Assembly (NCBI GenBank): GCA_050951725.1
Contig: JBMNJO010000001.1
Coordinates: forward strand, 62,001-126,000
DNA: 64,000 nucleotides
Direction of reading: 5' to 3'
Origin: DTU052 sp050951725
GTDB taxonomy: Bacteria > Bacillota > Syntrophomonadia > Syntrophomonadales > DTU052
Shown here in pieces: positions 45,608-53,701 of this stretch; position 1 is the stretch's first letter, and every line of letters starts with the position of its first letter. The notes beneath the pieces were generated by a model that saw nothing but the letters and a program-made list of their open reading frames with translations, made no database searches and had not been told where the DNA came from. The position numbers were made by a program, and so were the translations under genes.

Positions 45608-47298
45608 GGAAGAACCCAACAAAGCGCATCATTTATAGCCGTATCTTAGGGGCCTTTTTAGCTACTTATTTGGTGCTCATGACAGGTTTCAGCATATTCC
45701 TGATAGCCCAGGAAAGGAAAGCGCAAGGTCTGGAACTAAGGACGTACGCTATGCAGGTTAATAACGCTGTTGAAGATGTCCTGAGGGATTACCTGGATAG
45801 TGACAATCGGATTACGGATATGGCAAAGGTAAAAAAAGAATTCGTGAGGAACTCATCATTGTTCAATCTGTTAGGGTCAGAAGTGGCAGTATTCACGGGT
45901 GATTACAATCTGATTTTTAGTACGAGCGGCTACTGGTTATGCAGCTATACGGAGCGCACGGAAGGAGGCAAACAGTATACCGGGTATGCATTGTTAAATC
46001 CGGAAGACTGGTTTAGTGAAAAAGAAGTGAAGGAAATTAAAAACTATTTATACGCGCAACCAAAGGCGAAAAAGGAAGGAGACCTGGCGGGGTATTCGGT
46101 TCATTTGGAAGGCTTATGGGTCGACAATGAAATGCTTATTCCGGAAAAAATAAATATTGTTGCCATGTATGCCAGGGACTTTGACGAAGACGGCAATGTA
46201 ACTTCAAGCGGTGGAATACATACCAATGAGATTGTCTATGTCTCCGGCTATCAAAATACCAAAAACTTGCCCTATTTTGAGCATGGTGGTATCCAGGGCG
46301 CTCCTCACCCTAATCGGAACAGCGCCCCACAAATAGAACTGCGTAAGGTGGTGCAGGATCCGGAGAGATTAAAAGGTTCGGTAGGCATGGTAGGGACCAT
46401 CTTCAGTGAAAGGGTTAACCTGCTGAGTTACCGGTATTACCTGCCATGGCCTTACCGGAATACGGTGAATATGAAGGATGAGGACCACCCTTACAGTGAA
46501 TTTTGGACGGTCATTGCCCGGGAGGTTAATCTATGGGATAAATGTGCTGGTACATTGGCCTTTGTGTGGGGAAGCTGCCTGATAACATTTATTATCGTGG
46601 CCATGATCCTGGCGAGGCAAACTTATAACACCTATAGGAAAAGAGAGGAGCTTGATAAAAAGCGTCAGGAAATGACGAATGCCCTGGCCCATGATCTGAA
46701 AACTCCTTTGAGTATTATTTCGGGGTATGCCCAAAACCTTATGGAAAGTATCCATACCGAAAAAAGAGAACATTATGCAGGGAATATCCAGGGTAACGTA
46801 GACCGTATGGACAAGATAATCCGTCAGATGCTTGATTTATCGAGATTAGAATCAGATTCATCGCAAATCAGATTTGAGGATGTATCTCTTGGTGAAGTCT
46901 GTGGCGAAATAATAGACCGTTATAAGCACATCTGTAATGAGAAATCAATAACAACGCATCTTGAGGGTGAGGCAGTTGCCAAAGCCGATAGAACTTTAAT
47001 TGACAGGGTAATTGACAACTTCTTTGTAAATGCGCTGGAGAGCACTCCTGACGGTGGTATCATCCGCATAACAATAGGGAGTGATACCCTGGAATTCTTT
47101 AATAGCGGCAGCCATATTCCCGAGGAAAAGAAAGAAGAAATTTGGCAGCCCTACAAAAAGGCTGATGCATCACGCGGCAGCACTAAGGGTACCGGTCTGG
47201 GACTTTCAATCAGCAGTAAAATTCTGCAGCTGCATAAGTTTCCCCATGGTGCTGAGAATAGTGGTGACGGTGTAGTTTTCTGGTTTAAATTTGCATAG
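45604..47298 (+). CDS. sensor histidine kinase
   Basis: 564 aa. An N-terminal membrane segment (about 10-32), an extracytoplasmic sensor region of about 280 aa of no recognised type, a second membrane segment (about 318-340), HisKA with the phospho-acceptor in ALAHDLKTPLS, and HATPase_c with N box NFFVNALEST and G box KGTGLGLSIS. Partner of the preceding regulator. Confidence 0.94.
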   Translation: MRKNPTKRIIYSRILGAFLATYLVLMTGFSIFLIAQERKAQGLELRTYAMQVNNAVEDVLRDYLDSDNRITDMAKVKKEFVRNSSLFNLLGSEVAVFTGDYNLIFSTSGYWLCSYTERTEGGKQYTGYALLNPEDWFSEKEVKEIKNYLYAQPKAKKEGDLAGYSVHLEGLWVDNEMLIPEKINIVAMYARDFDEDGNVTSSGGIHTNEIVYVSGYQNTKNLPYFEHGGIQGAPHPNRNSAPQIELRKVVQDPERLKGSVGMVGTIFSERVNLLSYRYYLPWPYRNTVNMKDEDHPYSEFWTVIAREVNLWDKCAGTLAFVWGSCLITFIIVAMILARQTYNTYRKREELDKKRQEMTNALAHDLKTPLSIISGYAQNLMESIHTEKREHYAGNIQGNVDRMDKIIRQMLDLSRLESDSSQIRFEDVSLGEVCGEIIDRYKHICNEKSITTHLEGEAVAKADRTLIDRVIDNFFVNALESTPDGGIIRITIGSDTLEFFNSGSHIPEEKKEEIWQPYKKADASRGSTKGTGLGLSISSKILQLHKFPHGAENSGDGVVFWFKFA

Positions 47299-47320
47299 AA
47301 ACACGGATTGAATATAGATG

Positions 47321-47354
47321 AAGACTACTATTTAAATATGGTAGTCTTTGTCTT
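47321..47354 (+). terminator. intrinsic terminator after histidine kinase
   Basis: AAGACTACTAT and ATGGTAGTCTT pair over 11 bp (one G-U) around TTAAAT, followed by a T-rich tail (TTGTCTTT). Confidence 0.75.
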
Positions 47355-47545
47355 TCGGGTATAATACCTAAAGTAAGTTGAATGTTGCTGCTGATCCATA
47401 ATGCCCAGAATCGACTGTGTTAATTGTCCACACAACGATACAATCGTGCCGGTGCCACGAATCTACGGACCAGTTAAAACGGCAGTGTTTCCGTTGTTTG
47501 GCTTGACGCAGCCGAGGTGGAGGATCGAGGAAAGGTGGGGTGGGA

Positions 47546-47971
47546 TTGCGAATTGCGGTTGTAGATGGACAAGGAGGAGGAATTGGACGCCTGATCGTTG
47601 AAAAGATGCGTCAGGAGCTCGGCCCCGGGGTACATATATTTGCTTTGGGGACTAATGCAGTGGCCAGTTCAGCGATGCTTAAAGCCGGTGCCAATGAGGG
47701 CGCCAGTGGGGAGAATGCGGTGGTCTTTAATGCCGGCCGGGTTGACTGTATTGTAGGTTCAGTGGCGATAATAGCAGCAAACTCCTTGGGTGGTGAGCTT
47801 AGTCCCCGGATGGCGGAAGCCATTGCATCATCGGATGCGATAAAGGTTCTCATCCCTTTGAACCGGTCGAGGCTGGATATTGTAGGGACGATTGGCGAAT
47901 CCCTTCCCCTGCAGGTGGAGCGTTTGGTGGAACGGGTGCGGGAACTATTGAATGAGCACACTGGGTTTTGA
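47546..47971 (+). CDS. DUF3842 family protein
   Basis: About 141 aa; TTG 47546 (6 nt from GGTGG) gives the family-typical start RIAVVDGQGGGIG; GTG 47540 is an alternative. The glycine-rich N-terminal motif suggests nucleotide binding, and NAVVFNAGRVDCIVG and LIPLNRSRLDIVG follow. The family is conserved beside FmdE and nickel/cobalt genes in anaerobes but has no defined function. Confidence 0.82.
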   Translation: MRIAVVDGQGGGIGRLIVEKMRQELGPGVHIFALGTNAVASSAMLKAGANEGASGENAVVFNAGRVDCIVGSVAIIAANSLGGELSPRMAEAIASSDAIKVLIPLNRSRLDIVGTIGESLPLQVERLVERVRELLNEHTGF

Positions 47972-48018
47972 GAAATCCGGTGGAAATATTATGATTAGCA
48001 GGAAAGGTGGGATTTGGT

Positions 48019-48621
48019 TTGTGTAAGAACATGCCCCCTGTGGAATCAGCGATTCAGTTTCACGGTCATATCTGCCCCGGTCTGTTAATGGGCATTCGGG
48101 TGGCGGAATTCGCCCTGCAGGAACTGCAGGTTAATCCGGATGTAGATGAGGAACTGCTGGCAGTGGTTGAAACCAATTCCTGCGGGGTTGACGCCATACA
48201 GGCAATTTTGGGGTGCACCTTCGGAAAGGGCAACCTGATCTTTAATGATTACGGGAAAAACGTGTATACAATCGCCAGCCGGGAAAAAGGACGGGCCCTT
48301 CGTATTGCCCAGAAATTTGGGGGTAACCGCGGGCCGGAGTCAAGCCGGTATCGTGAACTGGCCCGGAAGGCCAGCTTAACGGAGGCCGAAGCGGCGGAAA
48401 AAGAGGATTTGACCGCAGTGATATTCGAACGGCTGATGAGCACCCCTTTTGAAGACCTGTTTGACTGGAAGGAGATTGATTTTGAATTCCCGGGCAAAGC
48501 CAGGATTCATGCTACCATCCAGTGTGTGATCTGCGGCGAAGGAGTTATGGACATAAAGGCGACAGAAACCGTCCAGGGCCCGGTTTGCCCCGGCTGTCTG
48601 GCGGAGAATGGGGGTCAGTAA
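48019..48621 (+). CDS. FmdE family protein with C-terminal zinc finger
   Basis: About 200 aa; TTG 48019 is preferred (GGTGG about 8 nt upstream), with ATG 48031 as an alternative. IQFHGHICPGLLMGIRVAE and TNSCGVDAIQAILGCTFGKG are the FmdE core with metal-binding His/Cys; the C-terminus has a TraR-like zinc finger, CVICGE...CPGC. Related proteins accompany molybdenum/tungsten and nickel enzymes; here it lies in the nickel locus. Enzymatic role unknown. Confidence 0.87.
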   Translation: MCKNMPPVESAIQFHGHICPGLLMGIRVAEFALQELQVNPDVDEELLAVVETNSCGVDAIQAILGCTFGKGNLIFNDYGKNVYTIASREKGRALRIAQKFGGNRGPESSRYRELARKASLTEAEAAEKEDLTAVIFERLMSTPFEDLFDWKEIDFEFPGKARIHATIQCVICGEGVMDIKATETVQGPVCPGCLAENGGQ

Positions 48622-48622
48622 C

Positions 48623-49426
48623 TTGTGTGAGTCCAATGTCTATCTGAGCAAAGCCGGTCAGGAAGAGCTGCTGATGGAAAGGGTTGACCGGATTGTACCG
48701 GGCGAAGACGGCAGCATTTTTCTGGAGAGCGTATTCGGAGAACGGCGAGTTATCAAGGCCCGCATTGTGGAGATGGAACTGGTTCGCCACCGCATACTCC
48801 TGGAGGAGATTCCTGAGGTATCGGGAGTGGAACACATTAAAGAGATATGGCTTGAACCTGCTACTGATCATGGCCACTTCCATGCCGGAGAGGAAGTAAT
48901 TCTGCGGGTTTTGAAGGGCTATAATATGAAGTCCGAAGGTGGATTTTCCCGGGATGATCTTGAGGCCTTTGTGGTCAACGATGGTGTTACCCGGCAGTTT
49001 CCGGTGCAGGAACACCATGGGAGTACGGAGATAAACTTAGGAAAGGAAGCTGATGGACTGCTGCAGATTTACGCTAAGCAGAGCGGGGACCATGAACTGT
49101 ATGGCAAAGTAGTGCTGGAAATTGGGCATCACCACCACCATGGCCTGCAGGCCATTGGATTGCCGCTGGAGATTATTCCGGCCGGCTACAGCCATGCCCG
49201 AATGGGGGAAAACTACGAATTCCAGGTACTATCATGGGGAGAACCGGTAGCGGGGGCCGAGGTAAGGGTGACCTACGCCAACACACATCACCGGGAATAC
49301 CCCCATCGCATAAAGACGGACGAAGAGGGTCGCGGAAGAATATTTCTCACTGCCCGGGGCAACTATTTATTCTCCGTAACGCATAAGAATACTACCAGCA
49401 CTTTTACCCTGGTCAAGAGTTTTTAA
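48623..49426 (+). CDS. CooT-like nickel-binding domain fused to DUF4198
   Basis: 267 aa. TTG at 48623 makes the protein begin Met-Cys-Glu, matching CooT, where Cys2 binds nickel; the ATG-like start further up would bury that cysteine. Residues 1-65 are the CooT fold (MCESNVYLSKAG, VFGERRVIKARIVEMEL). The rest is a DUF4198-type beta-rich domain that occurs with nickel/cobalt ECF transporters, with a GHHHHHG run (about 170) as an extra metal site. No signal peptide, so the DUF4198 part is cytoplasmic here, unlike its usual exported form. Confidence 0.8.
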   Translation: MCESNVYLSKAGQEELLMERVDRIVPGEDGSIFLESVFGERRVIKARIVEMELVRHRILLEEIPEVSGVEHIKEIWLEPATDHGHFHAGEEVILRVLKGYNMKSEGGFSRDDLEAFVVNDGVTRQFPVQEHHGSTEINLGKEADGLLQIYAKQSGDHELYGKVVLEIGHHHHHGLQAIGLPLEIIPAGYSHARMGENYEFQVLSWGEPVAGAEVRVTYANTHHREYPHRIKTDEEGRGRIFLTARGNYLFSVTHKNTTSTFTLVKSF

Positions 49427-49642
49427 TAGCCGAATTACTACCCTGGGAGTGACAATTACACGAAGCAGTTGTCACCAACATTTTTCTTCCCGGCAGGAAA
49501 AATGTTGATAGTCGCGAACAACAGATATAATTGCGCTATGAAAGCGTCGTTTTCTGATGGAGAAGTTTACATAAGGAGGGGAGAGCAGGAGACTAATTAC
49601 AGAACCAATTGAAACCCAATATGCCATGAATTCACAAGAGGT
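49427..49642. other. leader region before nikM
   Basis: No gene. Two hairpins are visible: GTGACAA/TTGTCAC (about 49449-49475) and CAACATTTTTC/GAAAAATGTTG (about 49477-49507). An AAGGAGGGGAG sequence near 49572 has no start codon behind it. Confidence 0.4.
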
Positions 49643-49699
49643 ACCATGAAGGTACCAACCTATCGCCATTGGCCAGGTTGGTGGTTTTCATGGTTTTTT
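49643..49699 (+). terminator. terminator/attenuator hairpin upstream of nikM
   Basis: A long stem, ACCATGAA plus GGTACCAACCT against AGGTTGGTGG plus TTTTCATGGT, runs directly into TTTTTT 43 nt before the nikM start. Its position allows either termination of the upstream operon or attenuation of nickel import. Confidence 0.7.
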
Positions 49700-49741
49700 A
49701 TTGGCAGAAACCCGGTGATATTATAGAACGGAGGCGTATCA

Positions 49742-50464
49742 ATGCACATACCGGATGGTTACCTTAGCCCCCAAACGGCGGTACCATTTGTGGTCGCTAT
49801 GATTCCGGTCATGGGGGTGGCGGTAAGGAAAGTTCAATCCAGTCTAAAAAAGAAGGAAGTGCCCGTACTGGCAATTGGAGCTGCCTTTTCATTTGCCATT
49901 ATGATGTTTAATCTGCCCATTCCCGGAGGCAGTTCAGCACACGCGGTGGGAGCAGTCTTGCTGGCCATACTGCTCGGACCATGGGCAGCCTGTATTGGGG
50001 TTTCGGTTGCCCTTATCATTCAAGCCCTGATTTTTGGAGATGGGGGCATTCTCGCTATTGGAGCCAACTGTTTTAACATCGCATTTATTATGCCGATGGT
50101 TGGTTATTACACCTACCGGCTTATCAGAGGTAAAGCTGATGCTTTCTCGAACCGGGCCCTGGCAGCCGCTTTTATTGCGGGCTATGTGGGCTTGAATGCA
50201 GCCGCCCTGGTTACGGCGGTTGAATTTGGATCCCAGTACCATCTGTTCCAGGCCCCTGATGGAACTCCCCTGTACTTTCCAGTGCCGCTGAAGGTTACTG
50301 TGGCAGCCATGATGAGCGAGCATCTTATCCTGGCCGGGCCTGTGGAAGGCCTGGTTACGGCCCTGGGGACCTGGTTTGTTGCGAAAAATTATCCGGAAAT
50401 TGTTTCTGGTGGCTCCCCGGGCAGGGTTGGTGCAGACGGATTGGGGGGGAGTGAGTATGTTTAG
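49742..50464 (+). CDS. nikM: ECF nickel/cobalt transporter S component (NikM/CbiM)
   Basis: 240 aa beginning MHIPDGYLSP, the conserved N-terminus whose amino group and His2 bind the metal ion. Multiple membrane segments and the IPGGSSAHAVGA loop are typical. Nickel rather than cobalt is favoured by the CooT-fusion gene upstream and the hydrogenase operon downstream. Overlaps the next gene by 8 nt. Confidence 0.9.
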   Translation: MHIPDGYLSPQTAVPFVVAMIPVMGVAVRKVQSSLKKKEVPVLAIGAAFSFAIMMFNLPIPGGSSAHAVGAVLLAILLGPWAACIGVSVALIIQALIFGDGGILAIGANCFNIAFIMPMVGYYTYRLIRGKADAFSNRALAAAFIAGYVGLNAAALVTAVEFGSQYHLFQAPDGTPLYFPVPLKVTVAAMMSEHLILAGPVEGLVTALGTWFVAKNYPEIVSGGSPGRVGADGLGGSEYV

Positions 50465-50771
50465 AGAATACCGTAAGTTGTGGATGGTATTGGGCCTCTT
50501 TATTTTGCTGTCACCGTTGGGCCTCCTGGCTACGGGAACTGCCTTTGGAGAGTGGGGCCTGGATCAGCTGCCGGATGAGGTGGGCTTCATTCCCGCGGGC
50601 CTCGAAAAATTCGCTGATTTCTGGCAGCACAGCCCCCTGCCTGATTACGGTGTTCCCGGGCTTGACGCCAGTTTCGCCCAGTCAGCAGGCGGCTACATAC
50701 TTTCAGCCCTGGTGGGATGCATCCTGGTAGCCGGAATAACCGGCATCTTATATAAAATTGTGAAAGAGTAG
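50457..50771 (+). CDS. nikN: ECF nickel transporter N component (PDGLE-type)
   Basis: 104 aa, ATG 50457 behind GGGGGGAG. Two membrane segments flank an extracytoplasmic part with the SPLPDYGVPGLD motif, matching the PDGLE/CbiN-like small subunit that completes the metal-binding unit. The longer reading frame upstream overlaps nikM and is not needed. Confidence 0.85.
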   Translation: MFREYRKLWMVLGLFILLSPLGLLATGTAFGEWGLDQLPDEVGFIPAGLEKFADFWQHSPLPDYGVPGLDASFAQSAGGYILSALVGCILVAGITGILYKIVKE

Positions 50772-50826
50772 ACCGGTGAGGACGGTTCGGTTTGCCTGCG
50801 TCTATGTGGTCAAGCGGGTGGGCGGC

Positions 50827-51038
50827 GGGTTGGGGTTAATTCCGCTCACTACCTGGGTCCTGCATTGGCAACACCATCTGCTCAGGTTCGGTCGGAAAGC
50901 AGCACCCCGTCTATTCGACGTCCATGTCTCAAAGACGGGCTCGCGACCTCCTGTCGCTCGGCTGCTTTCCGCCCTCACCTTCGCAGGGTGTTGCGCAATT
51001 CGGACCCAACGTCCGTTCGCCGGAATTAACCCCAACCC
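50827..51038. repeat. 212-bp palindromic MITE-like element
   Basis: Perfect 18-bp terminal inverted repeats, GGGTTGGGGTTAATTCCG at 50827-50844 and its complement at 51021-51038, enclose further nested arms: TGGGTCC/GGACCCA, GCAACACC/GGTGTTGC and CGGAAAGCAGC/GCTGCTTTCCG. No transposase is encoded. It separates nikN from nikQ inside what is otherwise one operon. The RNA would fold into one long branched hairpin. Confidence 0.8.
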
Positions 51039-51119
51039 TCGGGTTCTGTCCCTAAACAGGCTTCAAACTGCATCGGTGGGAGTAAATTATTCATCGCTTC
51101 ACCTGTGAAAGGAGATCTC

Positions 51120-52052
51120 ATGCAGCTTCCGGATTGGATGATGGAGGAACCACAACCGCATAACGTAATCGAACCGTCAGTCAAAGGAAAAAGGAGTAAT
51201 TTCCTGATCAAGAGTATACGCCGAATGCGGGCGGTAATCTGTGAGGATATGCAGACCGAGCGGTATGCCCGGCAGGAGGGATTGCTGCAGAGGACCCGGC
51301 CGGAAACGAAGCTTATCGCAATGCTGGTTCTGATAGTGGGGGCCAGTGTAGTAAGGTCTATCCCGTTACTGATAGCTTTATGGGTAGGTACCGTTATTCT
51401 TATGTATCTGTCTCGATTACCGGTCTTGGTTCTGCAAAAGCGGATCTGGGGATTTGTCCCCCTTATCACCCTGCTTTTCACATCGCCGGTGGTCCTTAAC
51501 ATATTTGTGGATGGCGAGCCCTTGTTTATGATTTGCCAGTGGGGTGAAGCTCACCGGTGGTTGGGAATCACCTGGCCACCAGCACTGTTTGTAACCAGAC
51601 AGGGAGTTACCGCGGTATTTCTTTTGTTTCTGAGAGTGGGGATTTCGCTGTCCATGGGGGTTCTTTTGCTGATGACCACACCGGCGGCGGAAATTTTTAA
51701 ATCGCTGAGGGTGCTGCGAATTCCGCCATTTTTTATTATGATTATCGAAATGACTTATCGCTACTTGTTTGTGCTCTTAACTGTATCCCTGGAAATGTTT
51801 GAGGCCCGTCGTTTGCGGACCGTGGGCAAGATGCCGGTTTCGGGGCAGCGGGCGCAGGTAGGTTCTTCGATTGCAGCCTTGTTTGCTCGCAGCATGAGAC
51901 TGTCTGAGGAGGTCTATCAGGCCATGGTGGCCCGCTGTTACACGGGGGAGGCGCCTGAACCGTTTCCTGAGGCATGCCCTATACAAAAACTGTGGCCAAT
52001 AGACGACAGGTGTCAGTTGCCGCAAGCCCGGGTTGGGCGTCAAGACCGGTAA
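51120..52052 (+). CDS. nikQ: ECF nickel transporter T component
   Basis: 310 aa from ATG 51120 behind AAAGGAG. Energy-coupling transmembrane protein with five or more hydrophobic segments and the two Ala-Arg-Gly-type coupling motifs (EARRLRTVG and QAMVARCYTG) that contact the ATPase. A longer N-terminal cytoplasmic part than usual (about 65 aa). Confidence 0.9.
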   Translation: MQLPDWMMEEPQPHNVIEPSVKGKRSNFLIKSIRRMRAVICEDMQTERYARQEGLLQRTRPETKLIAMLVLIVGASVVRSIPLLIALWVGTVILMYLSRLPVLVLQKRIWGFVPLITLLFTSPVVLNIFVDGEPLFMICQWGEAHRWLGITWPPALFVTRQGVTAVFLLFLRVGISLSMGVLLLMTTPAAEIFKSLRVLRIPPFFIMIIEMTYRYLFVLLTVSLEMFEARRLRTVGKMPVSGQRAQVGSSIAALFARSMRLSEEVYQAMVARCYTGEAPEPFPEACPIQKLWPIDDRCQLPQARVGRQDR

Positions 52053-52080
52053 GGGGATTATATAGTATTGGAGGATTCAC

Positions 52081-52878
52081 TTGTCAACACCAGTTTTTAC
52101 GCTCGAAAGAATTGCCTTCCGTTACCCCGGGACGGAAAACCTGTTTCAGGACCTTAACCTGGAGATTGCCGCCGGCGATAGTGTATGCCTCCTGGGTGCC
52201 AACGGATCCGGCAAGTCCACGCTTTTAAAGATGTTTTGCGGCCTCTTATTCCCGTCTGCGGGTCGCATCCGGGCTTTTGGAAAGGAAATTACCGAAGCAC
52301 TGTTGGAAGACAGCAGCTTTGCCCGCCAATACCACCGACGGATAGGATTTATTTTTCAGAACTCCGACGCCCAGCTTTTTAATACCCGGGTCTGGGATGA
52401 GGTGGCATATGGCCCCAACCAGCTGGGATTGAGCTCGGCAGAAGTAAAGACCAGGGTTGACGATATCCTGGCAATGCTTAACCTCCAGGGTCTGGCGGAG
52501 CGTTCCCCTTACCGGCTGAGCGGCGGGGAGAAGAAAAAGGTAGCCGTGGCCGCGGCCCTGATTCTCAACCCAGAGGTTTTGATCCTGGACGAACCCACCA
52601 ATGGTCTGGACCCGAAAACCCAGCGCTGGCTGATAGAATTGCTGCTGCAGCTGAACAGCATGGGACGTACCATCATTATCGCCACTCACAACCTGGACCT
52701 GGCTCATGCGATATCCAGGCGGGCCATAATCCTGTCTGAAGATCACCAACTGGTCTATGACGGCCCCAGTGAGCAGGCCCTGGAAGACAAATCGCTCCTC
52801 ACCGCCGTTAACCTGATCGAAGAATATACCCACACTCATGGGGAACACGATCATAAACACCGGTATACTCATGGTTAG
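52081..52878 (+). CDS. nikO: ECF nickel transporter ATPase
   Basis: 265 aa, TTG start at 52081 behind GGAGG. Walker A GANGSGKST, Q loop IFQNSDAQLF, signature LSGGEKKKVAVAA and Walker B VLILDEPTNGLD. The last 15 residues are histidine-rich (HTHGEHDHKHRYTHG), a probable nickel-binding tail also seen in other nickel NikO/CbiO proteins. Confidence 0.93.
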   Translation: MSTPVFTLERIAFRYPGTENLFQDLNLEIAAGDSVCLLGANGSGKSTLLKMFCGLLFPSAGRIRAFGKEITEALLEDSSFARQYHRRIGFIFQNSDAQLFNTRVWDEVAYGPNQLGLSSAEVKTRVDDILAMLNLQGLAERSPYRLSGGEKKKVAVAAALILNPEVLILDEPTNGLDPKTQRWLIELLLQLNSMGRTIIIATHNLDLAHAISRRAIILSEDHQLVYDGPSEQALEDKSLLTAVNLIEEYTHTHGEHDHKHRYTHG

Positions 52879-52951
52879 ATGGATTTATATCGCACATTGC
52901 CGTTAATGGGTCTTCGGGGGTATATAGAAATTAAAAAAAGAATTATATTAT

Positions 52952-52978
52952 TTGCAGGAGTTTGCAATCTTTTATAGA
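52952..52978 (+). promoter_or_regulatory. possible promoter of the riboswitch-hyp transcript
   Basis: TTGCAG and TATAGA with a 15-nt spacer in an AT-rich stretch, about 40 nt before the first riboswitch copy. The spacing is short of ideal, so this is only a candidate. Confidence 0.3.
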
Positions 52979-53014
52979 ATCATCCAAGAATTAAGATTGT
53001 GAAAAAAATAATAA

Positions 53015-53207
53015 ACCTGTCTCCGAGCCTGAAGATCTGTAGGCGATGAACGCTATGAATTTCAGGCCGTCGGGTATACCGGGAAACGGGTATGCCTTCC
53101 ATTGTGAAAAGGAGATGCTGAGGTAAGCGATAACAGGCGCGTATCCGTTATGGTTTGGCGTTTGTTTATGCGCATCGTAATCCAGCATTTCGTTTGCTGG
53201 ATTTTTT
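53015..53207 (+). promoter_or_regulatory. Moco/Wco-type riboswitch copy 1 with terminator
   Basis: Closing helix UCUCC/GGAGA (53020 and about 53110), helix CCTGAA/TTCAGG, then a GGGAAAC-loop hairpin followed by GCCTTCCATTGTGAAAAGGAG. This resembles my recollection of the molybdenum-cofactor riboswitch core (E. coli moaA: GCCTCCC then GGAAAGG). It ends in a 9-bp terminator, AATCCAGCA/TGCTGGATT (53179-53203) with TTTTTT. ATGCTG in the aptamer 3' strand can pair with CAGCAT of the terminator, giving a plausible antiterminator. Confidence 0.72.
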
Positions 53208-53223
53208 AATGGATAAAAGAATA

Positions 53224-53417
53224 GCCAGTCTCCGAGCCTGAAGATCTGGAGGCGATGAACGCTATGAATTTCAGGCCGTCAGGGTATACCGGGAAACGGG
53301 TATGCCTTCCATTGTGAAAAGGAGATGCTGAGGTAAGCGATAACAGGCGCGTATTCGTTATGGTTTGGCGTTTGTTAATGCGCATCGTAATCCAGCATTT
53401 CGTTTGCTGGATTTTTT
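53224..53417 (+). promoter_or_regulatory. Moco/Wco-type riboswitch copy 2 with terminator
   Basis: Nearly identical to copy 1 (period 209 bp), with one extra A in CCGTCAGGG and TATTCG for TATCCG. It has its own terminator, stem 53389-53397/53405-53413 followed by TTTT. The linker GGATAAAAGAATAGCC is repeated between copies, so whole units were duplicated in tandem. Confidence 0.72.
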
Positions 53418-53433
53418 AATGGATAAAAGAATA

Positions 53434-53625
53434 GCCAGTCTCCGAGCCTGAAGATCTGGAGGCGATGAACGCTATGAATTTCAGGCCGTCGGGTATACCG
53501 GGAAACGGGTGTGCCTTCCATTGTGAAAAGGAGATGCTGAGGTAAGCGGTAAATATGCGTACTCCGTTATGGTTTGGCGTTTGTTTATACGCGCAGTGAT
53601 CCAGCATTTCTTTGCTGGATTTTTT
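53434..53625 (+). promoter_or_regulatory. Moco/Wco-type riboswitch copy 3 with terminator
   Basis: Third tandem copy, more diverged in the arm after the aptamer: GCGCGTA/TATGCGC of copy 1 becomes ATGCGTA/TATACGC here, keeping base pairing, which supports a real RNA structure. Terminator ATCCAGCA/TGCTGGAT at 53599-53620 with TTTTT. hypA begins 77 nt later, so this copy is the last gate before the hydrogenase operon. Confidence 0.72.
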
Positions 53626-53701
53626 AATGGGAGAACCGTGGACTATGATTGCAGAGTACATCCATAGGATGGAGTAAAAAGACTAGAAAAAGGTGTTTGT
53701 A

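Noticed and set aside
48019..48621. Possible selenoprotein reading through an internal TGA in the FmdE or double-cubane genes
   Set aside because: All of these genes have uninterrupted frames; no in-frame TGA with a following hairpin was seen.
49427..49741. Nickel/cobalt (NiCo) or cobalamin riboswitch upstream of nikM
   Set aside because: None of the conserved sequence blocks of those classes could be found; only hairpins and a terminator are supported.
50776..51108. 110-aa plus-strand reading frame between nikN and nikQ
   Set aside because: It lies almost wholly in the palindromic element, has no ribosome site, and is an artefact of a GC-rich inverted repeat.
52991..53661. Minus-strand reading frames repeated in the riboswitch region
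   Set aside because: They are antisense to the repeated RNA and similar to one another only because the units are tandem duplicates; no start signals.
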